From Arthrobacter sp. YD4 (GTDB lineage: Bacteria; Actinomycetota; Actinomycetes; Actinomycetales; Micrococcaceae): DNA of 64,000 nt. Position numbers and translations under genes: made by a program. This document shows, piece by piece, positions 17,385-25,889 of this stretch. Location: positions 859,300 to 923,299 of the forward strand of contig NZ_JAUHHD010000001.1 in assembly GCF_030410515.1 (NCBI RefSeq), written 5' to 3'. The notes beneath the pieces were generated by a model, which worked only from the letters and a program-made list of their open reading frames with translations, was not told the DNA's origin and did no database searches. The stretch's first letter is position 1. Every line of letters begins with the position of its first letter.

Positions 17385-17926
17385 TCGGACCCTCCTTCCT
17401 GGTTCGGGGCGGTGGTGCGGGAGCCGGGCCGTTCCTCGGCCGCGGCTTCGCCGGCCGGCATCTGCCGGGCGCCGGCCAGGATGGTCCCGCCGGCGTCGGG
17501 CTCGACGGCGGGCAACGGGAATTCGGAGGTTTCCTCGGGGATGACGGCGTCGTCCTCGGCGTCGAAGCTGGGCGTCTCGGCGACGCGGAGGTCCTCGGCG
17601 TCGTCCTGGATCTCATCCTGCCGGGCCAGCACCCAGGTGCGGTAGATGATGCCGAGCATGAACGCGGTCACGGCGAAGGAGATCACGATCGAGGTCAGGA
17701 TCAGCGCCTGCGGCAGCGGGTCGCTGTAGGCGCCGGGATCGGTGTCCTTGGCGAATAGCGGGGCCAGGCCGGCGTAGCCGCCCGTGGTGAGGATGAGCAG
17801 GTTGGTGGCGTTCGCCAGCAGCATCAGGCCCAGCAGTACCCGGGTGAGGCTGCGCTCCAGGAGCAGGTAGATGCCGCAGGCGTACAGCACCCCCATTACG
17901 GTCAGCAGGGTCAGGTTGACGCTCAT
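17381..17926 (-). CDS. mnhC: Mrp antiporter subunit MnhC/MrpC with long acidic tail
   Basis: A 181-residue protein homologous to NuoK. Three helices lie in the first 110 residues (LTVMGVLYACGIYLLLERSL, VLLGLMLLANATNLLIL, LILTSIVISFAVTAFMLG). The remaining 70 residues form a hydrophilic, Asp/Glu/Pro-rich tail absent from typical 110-120-residue MrpC proteins. ATGA overlap with mnhA upstream and GTGA with mnhD downstream. Confidence 0.92.
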   Translation of the reverse strand: MSVNLTLLTVMGVLYACGIYLLLERSLTRVLLGLMLLANATNLLILTTGGYAGLAPLFAKDTDPGAYSDPLPQALILTSIVISFAVTAFMLGIIYRTWVLARQDEIQDDAEDLRVAETPSFDAEDDAVIPEETSEFPLPAVEPDAGGTILAGARQMPAGEAAAEERPGSRTTAPNQEGGSE

Positions 17927-20877
17927 GCATTCCCCCCGGGGGTGGTTCCGGCGGCCGCGTCCGACTGCTCTTCGAAGTGTTCGTCGATTTCGGCGCCGAG
18001 GCTGCGGAGCACGTCCAGGGCCAGGCCGACGACGACGATGTAGACGCCGATGTCGAAGATGGTGGAGGTGACGAACTTGATGTCACCGAAGACCGGGAGC
18101 CAGAGCTGGACGATGGCGCTTTGGAAGACCTCGCCGCCCAGGAGCAGCGGCGCCACCCCGGACACGGCCGCCGTCGCCAGGCCGATACCCAGCAGCGCGC
18201 CGGCGCTAAGCGGCGCGGCCTCGCGCAGCTCGAACCGGCCGCCGGCCAGGTAGCGCATGGTCAGCGCCAGCCCGGCCATCAGGCCGCCGGCGAAGCCGCC
18301 GCCGGGCAGGTTGTGCCCGGCCAGCAGCAGGTAGATCGAGAAGACGATCATCGAGTGGAACACCAGGCGGGTCACCACCTCGAAGATGATGGAACGCCGC
18401 TCGGGGGCGAGGGTCCGGCCGGCCACCAGCCAGGCGTCCTTGGTGGACGCCGCGAACCGGCGGCTCAGGGCCAGCGCGGCGCCGTCGCGGCTGTGCGCGG
18501 GGGCGGCCAGGCGGCCCACCGTGCCCTCGTCGACCGACCCGGAGGACCGGATCCGGTCGCCACGGCCGCGGACGAAGATGAGGCTGGCGACGCCGGTGGC
18601 GGCAAGGGCCAGCACGGAGATCTCGCCGAAGGTGTCCCAGGCCCGGATGTCCACCAGGGTGACGTTGACGACGTTGAGCCCGCCGCCGCCGTCGTAGGCC
18701 AGCCGCGGGAAGTCCAGCGAGACCGGCGTCGCGACCCGGGCGCCGAGGGCGTAGATCGCCACGAAGATCATGGTCAGGCCGAAGCCGGCGCCGATGATGA
18801 TCCTGACCACGCGGTACCGGCCGCCGGTGCGGTCCCGGAGTTCGGCCGGGAGGCTGCGCATGGCCAGCACGAACGCCACCAGGATGATGGTTTCCACCAG
18901 CATCTGGGTCAGTGCGAGGTCCGGGGCGCCCTGCAGCGCGAACATCAGGGCGATGCCGTAGCCGGTGACGGAGACCATCAGGACGGCCAGGAACCGCTTG
19001 TTGGCGCGGACCGCGGCGAGGGCGCCGACCACGATGCCGGCTCCGGCCACCAGTTGCAGCGGGGACCCCGGGTCGATGACGTAGAGGTCCGCCGGGAGCG
19101 GCTTGCCCGCGAGCAGGATGGCGGTCAGCGGGAGCAGGAAGGCGACGCTGAGGATGACGGCCAGGTAGAAGTAGAGCGAACCGCGCTGGGTGCGGCCGGT
19201 GACCCATACGGCGGCGTCGTCGAGCGCGCCGATGGTCTGCTGGTAGGCGCGGTCGCCGTTGATCCAGCCGGGGACCAGCTCCTGGGCGCGGGCGACGGCA
19301 CCCCGGCCGTAGTACATCGCCAGTCCGAGGGCGAAGGTCACGGCGGTCAGGCCCAGCGCCGGCGTGATTCCGTGCCAGAGGGCGAGGTGCCCGGCGTCGG
19401 CGGCGTCCTCGCCGGCGAACAGCGCGGCGTACGGCTGGATCCAGCCGTCCACCGGCGCGGGCCACAGGCCGTAGGCCACCGTGAGGAAGGCCAGGACCGC
19501 GGGGGCGGCCAGGAAGGCGGGCTTGATGGCCTTGAAACGGGTCACCGGGACGCCGTCCTTGACCGCGAACGCGCCCCAGAGGAAGCGCGCGCTGTAGGCA
19601 AAGGTCAGGATCGACCCGACCACGACGCCGGCCAGGACCACCACGCCCCAGGGCCCGGTCCCGGCGTGGTGCACGAAGGCCTCGAAGACGGATTCCTTGG
19701 CCACGAACCCGGCCAGCGGGGGCACCCCGGCCATCGAGGCGGCGCCGATCACGGCCACGACGCCGAGCGCCCGGGAGGACTGGAACACGCCGGAAAGCTT
19801 GCGGATGTCGCGGGTGCCGGCCTGGTGGTCGATGATGCCGACCACCAGGAACAGGGTGGCCTTGAAGAGCCCGTGGGCCAGCAGCAGGGCGATCCCGGCC
19901 AGGGCGGCGTCGGGCTGCCCGAGGCCCACCACCATGCTCAGGAAGCCGAGCTGGCTGACGGTGCCGTAGGCGAGGATGAGTTTGATGTCCGTCTGGCGCA
20001 GCGCCCGGTAGCCGCCCACCAGCATGGTGGCCAGACCCAGGCCCAGCACCACCGGCAGCCAAGTGTCCGTCCCGGCGAACCCGGGCGCCAGCCGTGCCAC
20101 CAGGTAGATGCCGGCCTTCACCATCGCCGCGGCGTGCAGGTACGCGCTGACCGGGGTGGGGGCCGCCATGGCGCCCGGCAGCCAGAAGTGGAACGGCACC
20201 AGCGCCGACTTGGTGATGGCCCCTACCAGCACCAGCACGACGGCGGTGGCCACCACCGGCGCGGCCGGGCCGGTCACCAGCTCCGGTGCCTGCTGCAGCA
20301 GGGCCGAGATCCGGTACGTGCCGGCGAAGGATCCGAGCATGATCAGGCCCACCAGCATGGCCAGGCCGCCGGCGGTGGTGACGATCAGGGCCTGCAGCGC
20401 GGAGCGGCGGGCGGCCAGGCGGGTCCGGGCGTAGCCGATCAGCAGGTAGGACAGGACGGTGGTGAGCTCCCAGAAGATGAACATGAGCAGCAGGTCGTCC
20501 GCGGTGACCAGCCCGAACATCGCCCCGGCGAAGGCCAGCAGCTGCGCCCCGAAGCCGCCCAGGTTGCTGTCCTTGTTCTTGAAGTACCGGGCGCAGTAGA
20601 CCAGGACCAGCGCCCCGACGCCCAGGATCAGCAGGGACATCACCCAGGCCAGGGCATCCATCCGGAAGGCCAGCTCCAGGCCGAGGTCGGGAATCCAGGG
20701 GACCAGCAGGGCGGGGGCGTCCGGGGCCGCGTACACGGCGTCGTGCTGCAGGATCAGCCAGAGGAACGAGCCCGCGGGGACCGCCGCCAGTGCGTAGAAC
20801 GCATTCCTGCCAACCCGGCGGAAGAGAAACGGCGCCACAAGAGCCACAGCGAAGTGCACGGCTAGGACTGTGATCAC
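17923..20877 (-). CDS. mnhA: Mrp antiporter large subunit, MnhA fused to MnhB
   Basis: A 984-residue membrane protein. It begins with a NuoL-like antiporter unit (FWELTTVLSYLLIGY, ITKSALVPFHFWLPGAMAAPTPVSAYLHAA, RQTDIKLILAYGTVSQLGFL) and ends in an MrpB-type domain (ARTLAPERRSIIFEVVTRLVFHSMIVF, GGGFAGGLMAGLA), so mnhB is fused here. The GTG at 20877 was chosen because ITVLAVHFAVALVAPF is the usual MrpA start and GGAG precedes it; longer frames add an unlikely charged leader. First gene of the operon. Confidence 0.94.
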   Translation of the reverse strand: MITVLAVHFAVALVAPFLFRRVGRNAFYALAAVPAGSFLWLILQHDAVYAAPDAPALLVPWIPDLGLELAFRMDALAWVMSLLILGVGALVLVYCARYFKNKDSNLGGFGAQLLAFAGAMFGLVTADDLLLMFIFWELTTVLSYLLIGYARTRLAARRSALQALIVTTAGGLAMLVGLIMLGSFAGTYRISALLQQAPELVTGPAAPVVATAVVLVLVGAITKSALVPFHFWLPGAMAAPTPVSAYLHAAAMVKAGIYLVARLAPGFAGTDTWLPVVLGLGLATMLVGGYRALRQTDIKLILAYGTVSQLGFLSMVVGLGQPDAALAGIALLLAHGLFKATLFLVVGIIDHQAGTRDIRKLSGVFQSSRALGVVAVIGAASMAGVPPLAGFVAKESVFEAFVHHAGTGPWGVVVLAGVVVGSILTFAYSARFLWGAFAVKDGVPVTRFKAIKPAFLAAPAVLAFLTVAYGLWPAPVDGWIQPYAALFAGEDAADAGHLALWHGITPALGLTAVTFALGLAMYYGRGAVARAQELVPGWINGDRAYQQTIGALDDAAVWVTGRTQRGSLYFYLAVILSVAFLLPLTAILLAGKPLPADLYVIDPGSPLQLVAGAGIVVGALAAVRANKRFLAVLMVSVTGYGIALMFALQGAPDLALTQMLVETIILVAFVLAMRSLPAELRDRTGGRYRVVRIIIGAGFGLTMIFVAIYALGARVATPVSLDFPRLAYDGGGGLNVVNVTLVDIRAWDTFGEISVLALAATGVASLIFVRGRGDRIRSSGSVDEGTVGRLAAPAHSRDGAALALSRRFAASTKDAWLVAGRTLAPERRSIIFEVVTRLVFHSMIVFSIYLLLAGHNLPGGGFAGGLMAGLALTMRYLAGGRFELREAAPLSAGALLGIGLATAAVSGVAPLLLGGEVFQSAIVQLWLPVFGDIKFVTSTIFDIGVYIVVVGLALDVLRSLGAEIDEHFEEQSDAAAGTTPGGNA

Positions 20878-21033
20878 TGGTATCTCCGCAACGTCAGGAA
20901 TTCGGTTATCAAAAAGTTGGAGCAGGCGGCGCATGTGGTTAGGTTCAGTCCGAACAGTTTACCAAGCGTGTACAAATTCTTTTCTGCCCGTTTCATCCCG
21001 GTCCGGGCGGCGGGGACGGCTAACATCAGGGCT

Positions 21034-22431
21034 ATGAATTCCGCCACCGCTCCCGAGGCCGCACCGGCGTCAGAACTTGGTTCCGGACGCCAGCCCGCCG
21101 GGAGGGGACGCATCCTGGCCTGGGCCGCGTGGGACTGGGGCTCTGCCGCGTTCAACGCCGTGATGACGACCTTCGTCTTCACCGTGTACCTGACGTCCAA
21201 GGCCTTCGGCGGCGAGGACGAGGCCTCCGCGGTCCTCGGCACCGCCCTGGCCATCGCCGGCGCCGCCATCGCGGTGCTCGCCCCGGTCACCGGACAGCGG
21301 TCCGACGCCGGCGGCCGCCGCAAGCTCTGGCTGGGCGTGAACACCGCCGCCGTTGCGCTGCTCACCGGGCTGTGCTTCTTTGTCTTCCCGCGGCCGGAAT
21401 TCCTGCTGCTGGGGGTCACCCTGATCGCCCTCGGCAATATCTTCTTCGAGTTCGCCGGCGTCAATTACAACGCCATGCTCGCCCAGATCTCGACGCCGGC
21501 CAACATCGGCAAAATCAGTGGCTTCGGCTGGGCCTCCGGCTACCTCGGCGGTATCGTGGCGCTGCTGATCGTCCTGCAGCTGTTCGTGCAGCCGAGCATC
21601 GAGTGGTTCGGCGCCTCCACCGAGGACAGCCTGAACATCCGGCTGGTCGCCGTCTTCTCGGCGCTCTGGCTGCTGGTCTTCGCCGTCCCGGTCATGGTCG
21701 CCGTGCCCGAAGTGCCCATCGCGCGGCAGGACAGACTGGGCTTCTTCGCCTCCTATGGACTGCTGGCACGCCGGATCAAGGCCATCTACCGAACCAGCCC
21801 GCACACCATCTACTTCCTGCTGGCCAGCGCCATCTTCCGCGACGGCCTCGCCGCCGTGTTCACCTTCGGCGGGGTGATCGCCGCCGGCACCTTCGGCTTC
21901 GACCTCAAGCAGGTCATCTTTTTCGCCATCTTCGGCAACGTCGTCGCCGCTGTCGGCGCACTCGTGGGCGGACTACTCGACGACCGGGCCGGCCCCAAAG
22001 CGGTCATCATCGGCTCCCTGACGGGCCTGCTGGTGGCTGGCACCGCGCTGCTGATCTTGGGCAACGGGACATATTCCTTCTTCGGCATATCATGGTCCGG
22101 CAGCATGACCTTCTGGGTCTTCGGCCTGTTCCTCTGCCTCTTCGTCGGGCCCGCCCAGTCTTCCTCCCGCGCCTACCTGGCCCGGCTGGCCCCCACCGGA
22201 GAGACCGGTGAGCTGTTCGGGCTCTATGCCACCACCGGCAGAGCCGTGAGCTTCCTCGCCCCGGCCCTGTTCACCCTCTGCATCACCATCGCCACGCCCC
22301 TTGTGGCCCCGGGCCAGGCGCAGCGCTGGGGCATCGTCGGGATCATGGTGGTGCTGCTCGCCGGTCTGCTGGTGCTGCTGCCGGTCAAGGCCCCGGGCAA
22401 GACGGGCATCGCCGTCGTTCCTTCCCGCTAG
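21034..22431 (+). CDS. MFS transporter, UMF1/Atg22-like
   Basis: A 465-residue protein with about 12 membrane helices. Family signs are the early AWAAWDWGSAAFNAVMTTFVFTVYLT and the GQRSDAGGRRK loop between helices 2 and 3, with GGLLDDRAGPK in the second half. These match the UMF1 (Atg22-like) group. Substrate unknown. The ATG at 21034 leaves a 30-residue polar leader before the first helix. It is divergent from the Mrp operon, with a 156-nt shared promoter region. Confidence 0.85.
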   Translation: MNSATAPEAAPASELGSGRQPAGRGRILAWAAWDWGSAAFNAVMTTFVFTVYLTSKAFGGEDEASAVLGTALAIAGAAIAVLAPVTGQRSDAGGRRKLWLGVNTAAVALLTGLCFFVFPRPEFLLLGVTLIALGNIFFEFAGVNYNAMLAQISTPANIGKISGFGWASGYLGGIVALLIVLQLFVQPSIEWFGASTEDSLNIRLVAVFSALWLLVFAVPVMVAVPEVPIARQDRLGFFASYGLLARRIKAIYRTSPHTIYFLLASAIFRDGLAAVFTFGGVIAAGTFGFDLKQVIFFAIFGNVVAAVGALVGGLLDDRAGPKAVIIGSLTGLLVAGTALLILGNGTYSFFGISWSGSMTFWVFGLFLCLFVGPAQSSSRAYLARLAPTGETGELFGLYATTGRAVSFLAPALFTLCITIATPLVAPGQAQRWGIVGIMVVLLAGLLVLLPVKAPGKTGIAVVPSR

Positions 22432-22496
22432 GCGGTCCCGCCGGCCGAGGCGTTGAACCCGGCCCCAAAACCGGGCGCGGCCACTAGGCTGGTGGC

Positions 22497-22979
22497 ATGA
22501 ACGTGGATGAGACCGAACTTCCCGGACTGGGCCGGCGCAAGGATTTCATGACCGCCTCGGGGCGCCGGATCGGCGTCGTCGAATACCGCGAGGGGCAGAC
22601 CGAGCTCATCGTCTCCACCTGGGACGACCCGGACACCTGCCAGGCCTCGATTCCCCTCACCGCGGACGAGGCCGCCGCCCTGGGCAACCTGCTCGGCGGG
22701 CAGCGGCTGGCCATGCAGCTCTCAGAAGCCCACCGCGAGGTTCCCGGCATTGTCACCCGGCAGTTCTCCATCGCGGCCGATTCGCCGTTCCAGAACCAGC
22801 CCATGGGCAAGGCCTGCATCCGGACCCGCAGCGGCGCCTCAATCGTGGCGATCATGCGAGAGGGCGAGGTGCTCCCCTCCCCCGGCCCCGACGTCGTGCT
22901 CCACCCCGGCGACCTGCTGGTGGCCGTCGGCACCCAGGAGGGCCTGGACACGGCGGCCTCCATCCTGCGCAACGGATAA
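22497..22979 (+). CDS. KhtT-like RCK_C regulatory subunit
   Basis: A 160-residue soluble protein. Residues 1-75 form an N-terminal domain like those of KhtT (YREGQTELIVSTWDDPDTCQASIPL). Residues 80-158 form a TrkA-C (RCK_C) ligand-binding domain (ACIRTRSGASIVAIMREGEVLPSPGPDVVLHPGDLLVAVG). Such subunits gate a K+/H+ antiporter. The antiporter gene begins three bases after the stop. Confidence 0.88.
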   Translation: MNVDETELPGLGRRKDFMTASGRRIGVVEYREGQTELIVSTWDDPDTCQASIPLTADEAAALGNLLGGQRLAMQLSEAHREVPGIVTRQFSIAADSPFQNQPMGKACIRTRSGASIVAIMREGEVLPSPGPDVVLHPGDLLVAVGTQEGLDTAASILRNG

Positions 22980-22982
22980 GCC

Positions 22983-24179
22983 GTGGATGCCCTCGCCGTG
23001 ACCCTGATCGAGCTGGGGGCCGTCGTGTTCTGTCTCGGCCTGCTGGCGAGGCTGGCCGGGCGGATCGGCATGTCCCCCATCCCGCTGTACCTGGTCGGCG
23101 GGCTGTTCTTCGGCGCGGGCGGGCTGGTCAAGCTCGAGGGCATGCACGAGTTCGCGCACCTCTCCAGCGAGATCGGCGTCATCCTTCTCCTGCTCATGCT
23201 CGGCCTGGAATATACGGCGGCCGAGCTCGTCACCGGGCTGCGCCGATCCTGGCAGGCCGGCGTGCTGGACCTGGTTCTGAACTTCATCCCCGGCGCGGGC
23301 CTGGCGCTGCTGCTGGGCTGGGGCGTGGTGGGGGCCATGGTGATGGGCGGTGTGACCTACATTTCCTCCTCCGGGATCGCCGCGAAGGTGATCACGGACC
23401 TGGGCCGGATCGGCAACCGCGAGACTCCGGTGATCCTGTCCATCTTGGTCTTCGAGGACCTGGCCATGGCCGTGTACCTTCCCGTCCTGACGGCCACCCT
23501 GACCGGGGTGAGCCTCCTGGTGGGGCTGCAGACCGTGGGGATCTCGCTCGCCGTCGTCACCCTGGTGTTGGTGGTGGCGTTGCGGCACGGCCACCACGTC
23601 TCCCGGGCCGTGCACAGCGAAAACTCAGAGGTCTTCCTGCTCAACCTCCTCGGCGCGGCGCTGTTGGTGGCGGGGCTGGCCGCGGCCATGCAGGTCTCCG
23701 CGGCGGTGGGCGCGTTCATGCTCGGCATCGCGATTTCCGGCGCCACGGCCCACAGCGCCACCCGCATCCTGGAGCCGCTGCGGGACCTGTTCGCCGCGAT
23801 CTTCTTCGTGGTCTTCGGCCTGAACACGGACCCCACGTCCATCCCGCCGGTGCTGGGTTGGGCGCTGGTCCTGGCGATCCTCACCGCGGCCACCAAGATG
23901 CTGACCGGCATTTGGGCGGCCAAGCGGGCCGGCATCGCGATCCCGGGCCGGTTCCGCGCCGGGGCGGCCCTGATTGCCCGCGGCGAATTCTCCATCGTGA
24001 TCGCAGGCCTGGCGGTGGCGTCGGGCGTGGTGCCCCGGGAGCTCGCGGCGCTGGCCACCGCCTATGTCTTGATCATGGCAGTCATGGGTCCGCTCGCGGC
24101 CAAGTTCATCGAGCCCGCGGTCCGGGCGTTCCGGCGGCCGGCCCGGCGCGCGGTGCAGCGGGCGCGGCCGGTCAACTGA
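22983..24179 (+). CDS. Cation/proton antiporter, KhtU-like (CPA2 family)
   Basis: A 398-residue membrane protein starting at GTG. It has 11-13 helices with CPA2 features: PLYLVGGLFFGAGG, LLLMLGLEYTAAEL, SSSGIAAKVITDLGR, ILVFEDLAMAVYLP and ARGEFSIVIAGLA. Unlike KefB/C it has no C-terminal RCK domain; the separate subunit upstream supplies that, as in KhtTU. Predicted role is K+ or Na+ efflux in exchange for protons. Confidence 0.9.
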   Translation: MDALAVTLIELGAVVFCLGLLARLAGRIGMSPIPLYLVGGLFFGAGGLVKLEGMHEFAHLSSEIGVILLLLMLGLEYTAAELVTGLRRSWQAGVLDLVLNFIPGAGLALLLGWGVVGAMVMGGVTYISSSGIAAKVITDLGRIGNRETPVILSILVFEDLAMAVYLPVLTATLTGVSLLVGLQTVGISLAVVTLVLVVALRHGHHVSRAVHSENSEVFLLNLLGAALLVAGLAAAMQVSAAVGAFMLGIAISGATAHSATRILEPLRDLFAAIFFVVFGLNTDPTSIPPVLGWALVLAILTAATKMLTGIWAAKRAGIAIPGRFRAGAALIARGEFSIVIAGLAVASGVVPRELAALATAYVLIMAVMGPLAAKFIEPAVRAFRRPARRAVQRARPVN

Positions 24180-24215
24180 CAGCCCGCGCAAGCGCCCCAG
24201 CGCTCCGGCCGCCGG

Positions 24216-24797
24216 CTAGGACGTGATCTCGGTGCGGTGGAAGTTCAGGTGGCTGCGGCTGGCGGTGGGTCCGCGCTGGCCCTGGTACCGGTTGCCGTAC
24301 TCGCCGGAGCCGTAGGGGTGCTCCGCGGCGGAGCTGAGCCGGAAGAAGCACAGCTGGCCGATCTTCATGCCGGGCCAGAGCTTAATAGGCAGGGTCGCCA
24401 TGTTGGACAGTTCCAGCGTGACGTGGCCGGAGAAGCCCGGATCGATGAAGCCCGCCGTCGAGTGCGTCAGCAGACCCAGCCGTCCCAGGGAGGACTTGCC
24501 CTCCAGCCGGGCCGCGATGTCGTCGGGCAGGGTGACCGTCTCGTAGGTGGAGCCCAGGACGAACTCGCCGGGGTGCAGGATGAACGGCTCGTCTGCGTCG
24601 ACCTCCACCAGACGGGTCAGCTCCGGCTGGTCCACGGCCGGGTCGATGTGCGCGTACTTGTGGTTGTCGAAGAGGCGGAAGAAGCGGTCGATCCGCACGT
24701 CCACCGATGAGGGCTGGACCATGGCGGGGTCGAACGGTTCCAGCACAATCCGCTGGGAGTTGATTTCGGTACGAATGTCGCGGTCAGAGATCAGCAC
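24216..24797 (-). CDS. dcd: dCTP deaminase, probably dUMP-forming
   Basis: A 193-residue enzyme starting at GTG ([12 protein letters not shown]), the standard start and length. Motifs are [30 protein letters not shown] and [19 protein letters not shown]. The [10 protein letters not shown] segment resembles bifunctional dCTP deaminase/dUTPase enzymes of Mycobacterium and Methanocaldococcus rather than the TAHRIDPGW segment of E. coli Dcd. It should convert dCTP directly to dUMP for thymidylate synthesis. Confidence 0.92.
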   Translation of the reverse strand: MLISDRDIRTEINSQRIVLEPFDPAMVQPSSVDVRIDRFFRLFDNHKYAHIDPAVDQPELTRLVEVDADEPFILHPGEFVLGSTYETVTLPDDIAARLEGKSSLGRLGLLTHSTAGFIDPGFSGHVTLELSNMATLPIKLWPGMKIGQLCFFRLSSAAEHPYGSGEYGNRYQGQRGPTASRSHLNFHRTEITS

Positions 24798-24876
24798 AGG
24801 ATCAAAAGTACCGCAGGTTCCCGGCTCCCCCGCGTCCGTGCCGGCGGCTCCGTCACAGAGCATCCGGCGGCGGCGC

Positions 24877-25323
24877 TCAGGCCGCGGCCTGCTCCGCTTC
24901 CAGCAGCATCTTCAGCTGCTCGAGCTGCACCACCTGGGCCTTCATGTCACGCCGCATCTTGGCCGAGAGCAGGAACGAGGCCACGCCGGGCCGGTAGCGC
25001 AGGGCGAAGCGGACGTGGGTGCTGCCGCCGTGGGTGCTCAGGTAGTACCCGCAGTGGACCCTGGACCGCCCGGAAATGACCTGGAACTGGATCTCCGCGC
25101 CGGGGCGGGCGGCCGTCAGCTCGAAGTCCCCGGCCGCCGGGGGAAAACTGCCGGCGGTAAGCGCCGGCCGGTACACCGAGCCGGGGGCACCCACCGCGCC
25201 GGAGACCAGCGCGACGCTCTCGATCCCCTCGCGCCAGTAGGGCAGATTCCGGGGGTCCAGGAGGAAGGCGTAGATGCCCATGGCGTCGTACTGGATGACG
25301 ACGTCGTGCTCTGCATACGCCAC
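24877..25323 (-). CDS. SRPBCC (START-like) family protein
   Basis: A 148-residue protein from a GTG start, with the helix-grip pattern of polyketide-cyclase/START proteins: [38 protein letters not shown] near the start, a beta-rich middle, and a long C-terminal helix. It probably binds a hydrophobic ligand in its cavity; no ligand can be named. It lies upstream of dcd on the same strand with a 79-nt gap. Confidence 0.8.
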   Translation of the reverse strand: MAYAEHDVVIQYDAMGIYAFLLDPRNLPYWREGIESVALVSGAVGAPGSVYRPALTAGSFPPAAGDFELTAARPGAEIQFQVISGRSRVHCGYYLSTHGGSTHVRFALRYRPGVASFLLSAKMRRDMKAQVVQLEQLKMLLEAEQAAA

Positions 25324-25557
25324 GGAAGTTCCCTTAAGGTCGGACTAATGGTGCTCGTAGCCCGCTTCCCCCTCAGACCGCAGCTAACCCCACCACGGTA
25401 TCCAGCGGCCGGGGCTGCCGCACCGTCACCGGCCCGTCTTTACCGAAGAGTTATGCAGCCGGTACCGGGCGTTGATGTTCAGGGAACTCCCGAGCCTGGG
25501 GTAAGGTGAATCTCGTTGTTCCGCAGGACACAGCCGAGGGTTTTGGCCGGTCCCTGC

Positions 25558-25631
25558 GCGGCTGTAGCTCAATGGTAGAGCGCTAGCTTCCCAAGCTTGA
25601 TACGCGGGTTCGATTCCCGTCAGCCGCTCCA
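25558..25631 (+). tRNA. tRNA-Gly (anticodon CCC)
   Basis: A full cloverleaf of 74 nt with the CCA encoded. The acceptor GCGGCTG pairs with CAGCCGC, the D-stem GCTC with GAGC, and the T-arm contains GGTTCGATTCC. The anticodon loop TTCCCAA gives CCC, reading GGG glycine codons. The anticodon stem CTAGC/GCTTG holds one T-T mismatch (second pair). Confidence 0.97.
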
Positions 25632-25739
25632 CGTCCCCCTCCTCTGCCCTCCCGCCGTCACGAAGCGACGCGGCCCATTAGGCGGCTACCTGTATCGTTC
25701 GAAGTCTGGAACCTATTCGGTTCCGCTACAGGAGCGAAC

Positions 25740-25889
25740 ATGGCTGACAAATCCCCCCGTCAAGCAGCATCCAAGAAATCCACCAAGTCCATCAAGGAAA
25801 AGCGCGCCGATAAGAGGGCCGCCGCCGCGCCGCCCAGCTCCCTGGACAAAGGCACCCCCGTCAAGGCCGCGGGCGCCAAGAAAAAGTGA
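25740..25889 (+). CDS. Small, highly basic protein of 49 residues
   Basis: An ATG with AGGAG six bases upstream opens a 50-codon frame. The product is Lys/Arg/Ala-rich (MADKSPRQAASKKSTK at the start, AAGAKKK at the end), has no hydrophobic segment, and is probably disordered; it may bind nucleic acid. Its TGA overlaps the GTG of the next gene (GTGA), so the two are translationally coupled. No family recognised; small basic proteins of this kind are seen in related actinobacteria. Confidence 0.75.
   Translation: MADKSPRQAASKKSTKSIKEKRADKRAAAAPPSSLDKGTPVKAAGAKKK

Noticed and set aside
17977..20865. 962-codon open frame opposite mnhA
   Set aside because: Low-complexity Gly/His/Gln/Asp-rich product, no ribosome binding site, and mnhA is certain.
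25426..25632. Minus-strand frame over the tRNA-Gly gene
   Set aside because: Its N-terminal MERLTGIEPAYQAWEAS is a translation artefact of the kind often annotated over tRNAs; the tRNA fold explains the sequence.
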